A stretch of 64,000 bases of DNA. Source: Streptococcus ovis DSM 16829. Lineage in GTDB: Bacteria; Bacillota; Bacilli; Lactobacillales; Streptococcaceae. The stretch lies in the NCBI RefSeq assembly GCF_000380125.1, contig NZ_KB904564.1:1-64000 (forward strand). Direction: 5' to 3'. Shown here piece after piece: positions 27,800 through 34,815 of the stretch; the stretch's first letter is position 1; each line of letters starts with the position of its first letter. The notes beneath the pieces are model-generated. The model was not told the origin of the DNA. It searched no databases and saw nothing but the letters and a program-made list of their open reading frames with translations. A program made the translations under genes and the position numbers.

Positions 27800-27867
27800 T
27801 GTCTTGTTAACGCTCTTTCATCATATAAGACTAATAGATCTTTACATCCCTCTTAATATATTGGATA

Positions 27868-27900
27868 ATAGTTCTATCAACTAGATAGGACTATTTTTTT
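27868..27900 (+). terminator. Hairpin with T-tract abutting helicase start
   Basis: The stem aatagttctatc/gatagga-ctatt is followed by seven T residues that end exactly where the next ATG begins. It can end the STAND transcript, but it also occupies the place of a ribosome binding site for the next gene. Confidence 0.7.
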
Positions 27901-30771
27901 ATGGGAACAGCTTTTGAGGCTCAGTTGTTGGAGTCGATGCAGTTTGGGTTTATTGATCGGGTGCGGTTTCGGGATGTGACTTATGCGCCCAAGATTTTAA
28001 TTAATAACGCTGAGGAGAAGCGGTTTGTCTTAACTGATTTGCAGGAGGAATTGGTTAAGTGTCAGGCCTTCTATTTTTCAGTGGCTTTTGTGACCCAATC
28101 AGGAATTTCCATGATTAAGGCTCAATTATCGGATTTGGCCTTGCGTGGTGTGCGTGGGAAGATTTTGATTTCTCCTTATCTTGGTTTTAATGACCCTCTA
28201 GCTATGTATGATTTGTTGCGCTTGCCAAATGTCGAGGTGAGAATTTCTCCAGAAGTTCTACAATTGCATTCCAAGTATTATCTCTTTGAACAAGAGACCA
28301 AGCAGGTCTTGATTGCGGGTTCGTCGAATTTGACAGCGACTGCTTTGAAGCAAAATTATGAGTGGAACATTAAGCTTAACTCAACAGACAATGGTGATTT
28401 GCTCTATCGAACTAAGCAAGAGTTTGACCGTGTTTGGGCACTGTCTTCTCCTTTATCTGCAGAAATCATTGAATCCTACAAGAGAAGGCGCAAGCCACAG
28501 ATTCAGATTTCATTAATCGAGGATGAGGAGACACCGACTTACCAGGTTGGACAAGTTGAGCCCAACAAAATGCAAGAGGAAGCTCTGGCTGGTTTACAGA
28601 ATGTGCGTGAGAACGGTGCTCAAAAAGCCCTGGTGATTTCTGCGACAGGGACGGGCAAAACCTACTTGTCTGCTTTCGACGTCCGGCAAGTCAATCCGGA
28701 GCGGGTTCTCTTTATTGTCCACCGTGAACAGATTTTGAGTAAATCCTTGGAGAGTTTTCAACGTGTTCTTGGTTTTACTGATGACGAAGCCTGTCTCTAT
28801 AAGTCGGGAGTCGATCTTTCAGGAAAGAAATATATTTTTGCCACCATTCAAACCTTGTCACGTGAGGAACATTTGCAGCGGTTTGCGCCAGATTTCTTCA
28901 ATTACATTTTAATTGATGAGGTGCATAAGGCTGGTGCGGAATCTTATAAGAAGGTGATGAATTATTTTGCTCCAGACTTTTTGCTGGGGATGACGGCAAC
29001 CCCGGAGCGTACTGATGGCCAAAATATTTATGAGCTCTTTGATTACAATATCGCCTATGAGATTCGCTTACAGGATGCCATGGATGCGGATTTGTTGTGT
29101 CCTTTCCATTATTTTGGAGTGACGGATATTACTGTTGATGGTAAGCTCATCGGTGAAGATGTGGATTTTTCCAATTTGGTTTCTGCTGAGCGAGTGAATC
29201 ATATTGTCGATAAAATTCGTTACTATGGACATAGTGGTGAGTCTGTTCGTGGCCTCATGTTTTGTTCGAGTAAAAATGAAGCTAAGGAACTCGCTATTCT
29301 TCTTAATCAGAGAGGTTTTCGTACACAAGCTCTGACAGGCGATGATAATCAGGCTGTACGGGAAGAAGCCATTAACAAATTGGAACGAGGTCAGCTTGAT
29401 TACTTGCTCACAGTGGACATCTTCAATGAAGGAATTGATATTCCAAGTGTTAATCAAGTGGTTATGCTTCGGAATACGGAATCAAGCATTATTTTTGTGC
29501 AACAACTGGGGCGTGGTCTACGTAAGCATAATTCAAAAGAGTATGTGACGATTATTGATTTTATTGGAAATTATCGCAATAACTATTTGATTCCAGTAGC
29601 TTTATTTGGCGACCAGTCCATGAACAAGGATAATTACCGTCGTGAAGTTCGTGAAGCGAATTTGATCAGTGGTTTGACGACCATCAATTTTGAAGAGGTT
29701 GCCCGCAAACAGATTTTTGAGTCTATTACGAACACTAGTCTATCTAGCATGAAAATTTTACGAGACAGTTATGTGGACTTGCAGAATAAATTAGGCCGTC
29801 AGCCATTTTTGAAAGATTTTGTGACCTATAATGGCATTGATCCATTGACGTTCTTTGACAATAATGCTTTCAAAGATTATGCGGATGTAGTCAGCAAGTT
29901 TGGTGAAAATGTTGTTCATTTTGAAGAGGTTTCTAAAAACTTTTTATCCTTTGTGACCTTTGAATGCTTGAGTGGCAAACGCAAGCATGAACTTGTCTTG
30001 TTGCAGTTGCTCCTTGAAAATGATGGCGAGATTTCATTTGATACCTATTTTGAAACCTTGATTGCCAATGACTTGGATATTTCAAGTGACGTGTTTGACT
30101 CTGTGGAAGGAGTGCTGAATCTATCTTTCCTGAAAGCGCAAGAGCAAAAACGTTTTGGTACAGAACCATTAATAAGCAAAGAGAATGATGTTTATTTACT
30201 GAATAAGCGCGTGTTGGAAGAATTGAAAACCAATCAAGAATATTTTGCATTCTTTAGAGATGTGATTGAGACTGGTTTGTTGAAATCTAAAGATTATCCA
30301 CAGGTGTTTACACTCGGTCAGAAGTATTCACGTCGTGAAGTACTCAAATTGTTAAATGTCAAACGGGATGAACCACCGCTCAATATTGGTGGATACAAGA
30401 TTGATAAGGATACAAACTCTTGTCCAATTTTTGTTACTTATCATAAAAGTGAAGATATTAGTGATACCATCAAGTATGAAGATGAGCTTCTCAATGAATC
30501 AACGTTGAGATGGTTCTCTAAAAATAAGCGAACTCTAGAATCTCCAGACGTGAAACAAATTATTGGTTCATACGAAAATGGTTTGCGTTTAGAATTATTC
30601 GTCATTAAAGATGATGCTGAAGATGGAGATTTCTATTATTTAGGACCTCTGGATTATATGGAAGATAGTGCAGAGGAGATGGAGAGAGCAGGTGAAAGTG
30701 TCGTGAGTATGCTTTTTACGCTCAAAAATCCTGTCAAAACTGATTTGTTCCACTATTTAACGACAAAATAA
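27901..30771 (+). CDS. PLD-DEAD/DEAH helicase-DUF3427 protein
   Basis: A 956-residue fusion. An N-terminal phospholipase D-type nuclease domain (about 50-190; LHSKYYLFE and GSSNLTATAL) is followed by an SF2 helicase core: Walker A ATGTGKTY near 250, DEVH near 340, motif III TATPERTDG and motif VI QQLGRGLRKH near 535. DUF3427 makes up the C-terminal third. Such proteins are common in defence islands and act on DNA, but the system is not well defined. Only a weak ribosome site is seen because a hairpin and T-tract touch the ATG; a start at codon 13 is possible. Composition is more host-like than the two genes before it. Confidence 0.87.
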   Translation: MGTAFEAQLLESMQFGFIDRVRFRDVTYAPKILINNAEEKRFVLTDLQEELVKCQAFYFSVAFVTQSGISMIKAQLSDLALRGVRGKILISPYLGFNDPLAMYDLLRLPNVEVRISPEVLQLHSKYYLFEQETKQVLIAGSSNLTATALKQNYEWNIKLNSTDNGDLLYRTKQEFDRVWALSSPLSAEIIESYKRRRKPQIQISLIEDEETPTYQVGQVEPNKMQEEALAGLQNVRENGAQKALVISATGTGKTYLSAFDVRQVNPERVLFIVHREQILSKSLESFQRVLGFTDDEACLYKSGVDLSGKKYIFATIQTLSREEHLQRFAPDFFNYILIDEVHKAGAESYKKVMNYFAPDFLLGMTATPERTDGQNIYELFDYNIAYEIRLQDAMDADLLCPFHYFGVTDITVDGKLIGEDVDFSNLVSAERVNHIVDKIRYYGHSGESVRGLMFCSSKNEAKELAILLNQRGFRTQALTGDDNQAVREEAINKLERGQLDYLLTVDIFNEGIDIPSVNQVVMLRNTESSIIFVQQLGRGLRKHNSKEYVTIIDFIGNYRNNYLIPVALFGDQSMNKDNYRREVREANLISGLTTINFEEVARKQIFESITNTSLSSMKILRDSYVDLQNKLGRQPFLKDFVTYNGIDPLTFFDNNAFKDYADVVSKFGENVVHFEEVSKNFLSFVTFECLSGKRKHELVLLQLLLENDGEISFDTYFETLIANDLDISSDVFDSVEGVLNLSFLKAQEQKRFGTEPLISKENDVYLLNKRVLEELKTNQEYFAFFRDVIETGLLKSKDYPQVFTLGQKYSRREVLKLLNVKRDEPPLNIGGYKIDKDTNSCPIFVTYHKSEDISDTIKYEDELLNESTLRWFSKNKRTLESPDVKQIIGSYENGLRLELFVIKDDAEDGDFYYLGPLDYMEDSAEEMERAGESVVSMLFTLKNPVKTDLFHYLTTK

Positions 30772-30800
30772 AAATGAGGTTCTTTTGAATCTCATTTTTT
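30769..30800. terminator. Bidirectional terminator, helicase and mutT
   Basis: AAAATGAG...CTCATTTTTT with an inner TTC/GAA pair, between convergent genes; it overlaps the mutT stop. Confidence 0.8.
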
Positions 30801-31184
30801 GCTTAATAAGTCAACAGCAGGACGATCAACAGGTGCCCAATCAAGAGTGTGGAGCAGGCTAGGTTCTAACCATTTGGAGTCTTGGTGTTCTAATAAAGTT
30901 AACTGTTCAGATAAGAGTTTAGCCTCAAAAGTCTTCATAACAACAGTTCCGAAGTCATAGTCATAAGAGGCTTCGTTGACGTAGTTCAACGCTTCAATAT
31001 CAGCATTGAATTCCTCTTTGATTTCACGGATAAGTGCTTCTTGAGGAGATTCTCCGTCCTCTAATTTGCCACCCGGAAATTCCCAAAAACCAGCCAGTGA
31101 TTTTCCTTCTGGACGCTGAGCACAGAAGTATTTCCCATCCTTCAAAATAGCAGCAGCAACGACGTTGATAATTTTTTTCGACAT
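30792..31184 (-). CDS. mutT: Nudix hydrolase, MutT-like (8-oxo-dGTPase)
   Basis: A 130-residue Nudix protein with a full Nudix box (GGKLEDGESPQEALIREIKE, residues about 39-58, continuing EEF). It begins KIINVVAAAILKDGKYFCAQR like MutT/CTP pyrophosphohydrolases. MutT removes 8-oxo-dGTP from the nucleotide pool; other oxidised or noncanonical nucleotides are possible substrates. AAGGAG precedes the start. It converges on the PLD-helicase gene. Confidence 0.9.
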   Translation of the reverse strand: MSKKIINVVAAAILKDGKYFCAQRPEGKSLAGFWEFPGGKLEDGESPQEALIREIKEEFNADIEALNYVNEASYDYDFGTVVMKTFEAKLLSEQLTLLEHQDSKWLEPSLLHTLDWAPVDRPAVDLLSKK

Positions 31185-31328
31185 GGTGTTCTCCTTTGTT
31201 ATAACACTATCATATCAAAAAAACTGGTTTATTAACATAATAGTTATTAACTTTAAAAAAATATTGTTTTTTGTAGCGAAATTTTATAAAAATGGGTAAA
31301 ATAGAAGAAAAAGGAATCGAGGTACTAT

Positions 31329-32060
31329 ATGGGATATCCAGTGTTTGATGAATCGCAGGGACAACAAATTGTAGATGCTATTTTGAAGGGGTATAAGGCA
31401 TATTTGGATGTACGGCTGAAGGCAAAGGAGGAGATGATAGTCTCTGCAGGTTTTGCATGGACAAAGCCTAATTATATTGATGATGCTGTTTCTAAAGCAA
31501 ACTTACCATTTATAACAAATGATACCGTTCAGCATGCAGGTCAATCTTGGGAATATATCGAGTTTGAGAGTGAGAATACAGGCTTGGGTAAGGTATTACT
31601 CATTATCAAGGGCGAGGCTCGCTTGAAACAAAATTTTCCAAAAGTAGCAAAGGAAAAGGACGGTTACTTATTTGATCTTGCTGAAATCAATAATCGCTTT
31701 ATTGCGGAGCAAATTAAGATTGATAATCATTCTAGTGAGCTCAAATTAGATAAGATTCAGTTAGAGCTTATTCAAGATGAGCAATTTGAAGCCTTAACTC
31801 ACACCGAATCAACTTTTGATAATTTTTTGATTATAACACATCAAGTAGATAAAAGTTACCAAATGACAAAGATTCAAGTAGTGATGCCAGACGCACGTTA
31901 TGGGAAATTATTGGAGTTGCAAGATTTATCCGAATATATCAGTTCAAGTTCAATCGATTTCACTGATGACAAATACCATAAATTTACAGACTTGTCTGAT
32001 ATTAACGATATCGAAGAATTTGGTATTCTACCACGTGTAGCTATTCAAAAACAAGGATAG
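31329..32060 (+). CDS. Hypothetical protein, possibly DUF5986
   Basis: A 243-residue soluble acidic protein. I associate the sequence with the DUF5986 family, with low certainty. There is no membrane segment, signal peptide or known catalytic motif. It is followed after 22 bases by an HTH/ImmA-IrrE gene in the same direction, so the two may form a unit such as a substrate-protease or toxin-antitoxin-like pair. Start ATG at 31329 with GAGG upstream. Confidence 0.6.
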   Translation: MGYPVFDESQGQQIVDAILKGYKAYLDVRLKAKEEMIVSAGFAWTKPNYIDDAVSKANLPFITNDTVQHAGQSWEYIEFESENTGLGKVLLIIKGEARLKQNFPKVAKEKDGYLFDLAEINNRFIAEQIKIDNHSSELKLDKIQLELIQDEQFEALTHTESTFDNFLIITHQVDKSYQMTKIQVVMPDARYGKLLELQDLSEYISSSSIDFTDDKYHKFTDLSDINDIEEFGILPRVAIQKQG

Positions 32061-32082
32061 TTGCTTTAGAAAGGGAATTTCC

Positions 32083-33240
32083 ATGTTTAATGGTCATATT
32101 TTGGAAGAGTTGCGGTTGTTGCATGGGTTGACGCGCTCAGAGTTGGCTGAGAAATTGCAGGTGAGTGAGCAGGCGATTTGGCAGTTTGAGAACCAGCAGA
32201 CAACACCTAAAATGAAGCATTTGATGGCTCTGTGTCAACTTTTCCATGTAGCGATTGATTATTTTGATAAAGCAGAGCAGCCGTCTCAATTTGATTTGAG
32301 TCGGATTGCTTTTCGGAATGCGGATTTGGAGACGAAAAAGACCATCCGTATTCAGACGATTTACCTTGAGAAATTAAATCAGATGATTGATTATTTGGAG
32401 CAGTTTGTGGAGATTCCGCATCAGATTATTTATGACTTGTGCAAGGAAACCAATCAGTTGTTTCAAGATGGTATAGCGATTCAAGAGATAGCGATGATGG
32501 CTCGGAAGGCGCTAACGATTGCTTCGGACAATAGTAATCTTCTCTATCATTTGGAAAAGTCGGGAATCTACATTTCAGAACGATTGATCAATGGGCAAGC
32601 AGATGCTTATAGTGCGTGGTCAAAGAATGGACGTCCCTTTATCATACTCGGAGTTGGAAAATCATCTGTCCGTCGTAACTTTGATTTGGCGCATGAGTTG
32701 GGTCACTTGTTACTGCATCAACAAATTGATTTTGAAGAGCTTTCAGTAGCTGATTTAGAGGAAAAAGAAAGAGAGGCAAATCAGTTTGCTTCCTATTTCT
32801 TGTTGCCAGAAGAAGAGTTTTTACGAGATTTTCATGATTTGGTAGGTAAGCGAGTGAGTAATCCAGATCAGTATGTCCTTTTGAAGCAGAAGTATCATGT
32901 CTCCATTCAGGCTTTGGAATATCGTGCTTACAAATTAAGTTTGCTGACACCACAGCAGAATGCTTATTTTTATAGACAGATTTCTAAAAAAGGTTATAAA
33001 ATTGTTGAGCCCTTAGATACGGATATTCCGATAAAACATCCAAGCAAAATCAGAAGTATTTTGGAAGTGATTTTATCGCATAATTTATTGACCTTACCTG
33101 ATTTGACAAGATCTCAGAAAGCTTCTACACAATACATCAGTCAATTATTTGGCTTTGATGACCAATTTTTTGACCCCTACCGTGAAACTGACACAAGATT
33201 TGATAACGTCATTCCTTTATTTTCGAGGAAAATGGGGTAG
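32083..33240 (+). CDS. XRE-type HTH with ImmA/IrrE metallopeptidase
   Basis: A 385-residue fusion. An N-terminal XRE helix-turn-helix (residues about 8-60, LRLLHGLTRSELAEKLQVSE) is joined to an ImmA/IrrE zinc-peptidase domain with HExxH motif FDLAHELGHLLLH near 205-217 and a downstream acidic helix LEEKEREANQFASYFLLP. Proteins of this type cleave repressors or sense stress, as ImmA of ICEBs1 and IrrE of Deinococcus do. AAAGGGAA precedes the ATG. The cleavage target is unknown; the protein encoded just upstream is one candidate. Confidence 0.9.
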   Translation: MFNGHILEELRLLHGLTRSELAEKLQVSEQAIWQFENQQTTPKMKHLMALCQLFHVAIDYFDKAEQPSQFDLSRIAFRNADLETKKTIRIQTIYLEKLNQMIDYLEQFVEIPHQIIYDLCKETNQLFQDGIAIQEIAMMARKALTIASDNSNLLYHLEKSGIYISERLINGQADAYSAWSKNGRPFIILGVGKSSVRRNFDLAHELGHLLLHQQIDFEELSVADLEEKEREANQFASYFLLPEEEFLRDFHDLVGKRVSNPDQYVLLKQKYHVSIQALEYRAYKLSLLTPQQNAYFYRQISKKGYKIVEPLDTDIPIKHPSKIRSILEVILSHNLLTLPDLTRSQKASTQYISQLFGFDDQFFDPYRETDTRFDNVIPLFSRKMG

Positions 33241-33307
33241 TTAAATAAGCATTCAAAAAGTTGTTGTGACGTTGTCTATCTAAAATAAACATCCCACGAG
33301 GTAATTT

Positions 33308-34105
33308 ATGTCAGAATCTATTATACGCTTAGCGAGTCAGGGGAGCTTGGAGGAGGAGTTAGCTGAGTTAAAAGTGCAGCTAGCTGCCTTGCTGTCTGAG
33401 CGAGACGACCTATTGCTCCATGTTTGTAAAAATATTGAGATGGATTTTATGCTCAAGATTGGTCGGTTTGAGTATGAAGCTTTTCAGGCGCAGTGTGATT
33501 ATCTGCGGGCAAAGCGGAAATGTGAAATGCTTCAGGCATTGAAAAATCGTCAAGAAAAGCCAAATTTAGCTGAAATTGAACGCCTGCTGGATGAGGAATT
33601 AAAAGAGTATATGGAGCGCTTGAAGGTGCAGTTTGAGGAGATTACCAAAGCGATTGAGCGTAGTCAGTATGCGACCTTGACGGAGGACGAAACCAAGGAT
33701 TTAAAGCAATATTATCGTCAGATTATCAAGTGGCTTCACCCAGATTTGCATCCTGATATTTCAGATGAGGAGTTAAAACTTTTTCATGCGGCCGTGGCAG
33801 CTTACGAGGCAGCGGATTTAGAAACGGTTCGGATGATTTATGAGTTGCTGGTGGATAGAGCAGAAGACGAGACGCTCAGTAGCCATACGCTCTTGAAAAA
33901 GCGGATTGAGCAGTTGAGGGTACAAATTCAGCAACTAGAAGAGCAGATTGAAAACATCAAGTCTAACTATCCCTACATTTACAAAAATCTTTTGCAGGAT
34001 GAGAAATGGGTAGCGGAGCGTCAAGAAATGTTAAGGAATGCTAAGGCTGATTTTATTAAAGCAAAAGAAAACTACGACAAGAGAATCAAGGAGTTGTTAC
34101 GCTAG
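33308..34105 (+). CDS. Coiled-coil protein with J-domain HPD
   Basis: A 265-residue charged, helical protein. Coiled coils cover about 10-125 and 195-260. Between them, YYRQIIKWLHPDLHPD (about 134-149) carries the HPD tripeptide of DnaJ J-domains, followed by FHAAVAAYEAAD as in helix IV. J-domains stimulate Hsp70 ATPase, so it may direct DnaK to a substrate. GAGG precedes the ATG, and the stop is joined directly to the next ATG, so the HIRAN gene is coupled. No named family recognised. Confidence 0.8.
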   Translation: MSESIIRLASQGSLEEELAELKVQLAALLSERDDLLLHVCKNIEMDFMLKIGRFEYEAFQAQCDYLRAKRKCEMLQALKNRQEKPNLAEIERLLDEELKEYMERLKVQFEEITKAIERSQYATLTEDETKDLKQYYRQIIKWLHPDLHPDISDEELKLFHAAVAAYEAADLETVRMIYELLVDRAEDETLSSHTLLKKRIEQLRVQIQQLEEQIENIKSNYPYIYKNLLQDEKWVAERQEMLRNAKADFIKAKENYDKRIKELLR

Positions 34106-34504
34106 ATGGACTTACAGAAGATAGACAAAGGAAATGATCTGGTCAGCCTTTTTCATCAAAAAGGTAGTGAAGTGGATTTCGCTCTGCCATTTGAGCGGGA
34201 CATTTTCCTCTTTGATACCTATGTCGCAGGTGTCATGCACGTTGAGAATTTTGAAATGATTGAGCCAGATTTGAAAAATGGAGTGGAATTAGTCTTTCTC
34301 AGAGAACCCAATAATCCCTATGATGCGGAAGCCATTATGATTCAAACCCAAGCTGGGCAGAAAATCGGCTATGTCCCCAAGAAAGATAATGTGGTTTTTG
34401 CCCGTCTCATGGATGCCGGAAAACTTCTTATCGGCAAAATCCAAGAGAAAACCCAAAAAGGCAAATGGACTAAGATGGATATTGGGATTTATTTGAGGGA
34501 TTGA
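34106..34504 (+). CDS. Stand-alone HIRAN domain protein
   Basis: A 132-residue protein. Its C-terminal 90 residues match a HIRAN domain (VAGVMHVENFEMIEPDL, REPNNPYDAEAIMIQT, GQKIGYVPKKDN). HIRAN domains bind 3' single-stranded DNA ends in repair helicases such as HLTF; small solo versions occur in bacteria near repair and defence genes. The ATG follows the preceding stop with no gap. It is the last gene before the CRISPR locus, ending ahead of a terminator at 34531. Confidence 0.82.
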   Translation: MDLQKIDKGNDLVSLFHQKGSEVDFALPFERDIFLFDTYVAGVMHVENFEMIEPDLKNGVELVFLREPNNPYDAEAIMIQTQAGQKIGYVPKKDNVVFARLMDAGKLLIGKIQEKTQKGKWTKMDIGIYLRD

Positions 34505-34530
34505 TTAGTGGGAAATAAATAGAGCATATG

Positions 34531-34556
34531 GAAGCAGAAGAGTATTCTGCTTTTTT
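34531..34556 (+). terminator. Terminator after HIRAN gene
   Basis: The stem AGCAGAA/TTCTGCT with a five-base loop is followed by six T residues. Confidence 0.88.
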
Positions 34557-34601
34557 GTATATTATATGCCTAGACGGCAGTCATCATCATAAAAAGTTTT
34601 A

Positions 34602-34630
34602 TTGTCAGAATCACCCAAAGAGAGTATAAT
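34602..34630 (+). promoter_or_regulatory. cas9 operon promoter
   Basis: -35 TTGTCA (34602-34607), exactly 17 bp, -10 TATAAT (34625-34630). The start point would be near 34637, giving a 180-base leader that runs through the tracrRNA gene in antisense. Confidence 0.8.
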
Positions 34631-34661
34631 AGCTGTGTAATCGAATACATTTCGAAGCAAC

Positions 34662-34763
34662 AAAAAAGCACCGAATCGGTGCGCATGACTAGACTATGGA
34701 TATACCATATTTTAACTCAAAAGGACGTACCTTTTGGCTGTGTTGTTTCGAATGGTTCCAACA
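34662..34763 (-). ncRNA. tracrRNA with extra hairpin
   Basis: About 102 nt on the minus strand. The upper anti-repeat (34737-34761) is complementary to 25 consecutive bases of the CRISPR repeat; the lower anti-repeat is 34709-34717. Between them, where family members known to me have one base on the plus strand, lies CAAAAGGTACGTCCTTTTG (34718-34736), a perfect 7-bp hairpin. A short nexus-like stem (ATGGTATATCCAT) and the terminal hairpin GCACCGATTCGGTGC with T6 (34662-34682) follow; the usual stem-loop 1 (AACTT-GAAA-AAGTG) is not seen. tracrRNA pairs with pre-crRNA, recruits RNase III and loads Cas9. Confidence 0.88.
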
Positions 34764-34768
34764 CTGTC

Positions 34769-34797
34769 ATTCTACCTCATTAAAGAGGATTTTGCAA
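34769..34797 (-). promoter_or_regulatory. tracrRNA promoter
   Basis: On the minus strand, TTGCAA (34792-34797), 17 bp, TAGAAT (34769-34774); start point expected near 34763. It lies inside the cas9 5' leader, just upstream of the cas9 start codon. Confidence 0.65.
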
Positions 34798-34815
34798 GAG
34801 AATAGGAGAATTTTA

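Noticed and set aside
20358-27850. A prophage or integrative element carrying the AT-rich genes
   Set aside because: No integrase, structural phage gene, relaxase or flanking direct repeat is seen, so transfer is inferred from composition only.
34696-34815. A 40-codon N-terminal extension of cas9
   Set aside because: It runs through the tracrRNA gene and has no ribosome site; ATG at 34816 has AGGAG upstream.
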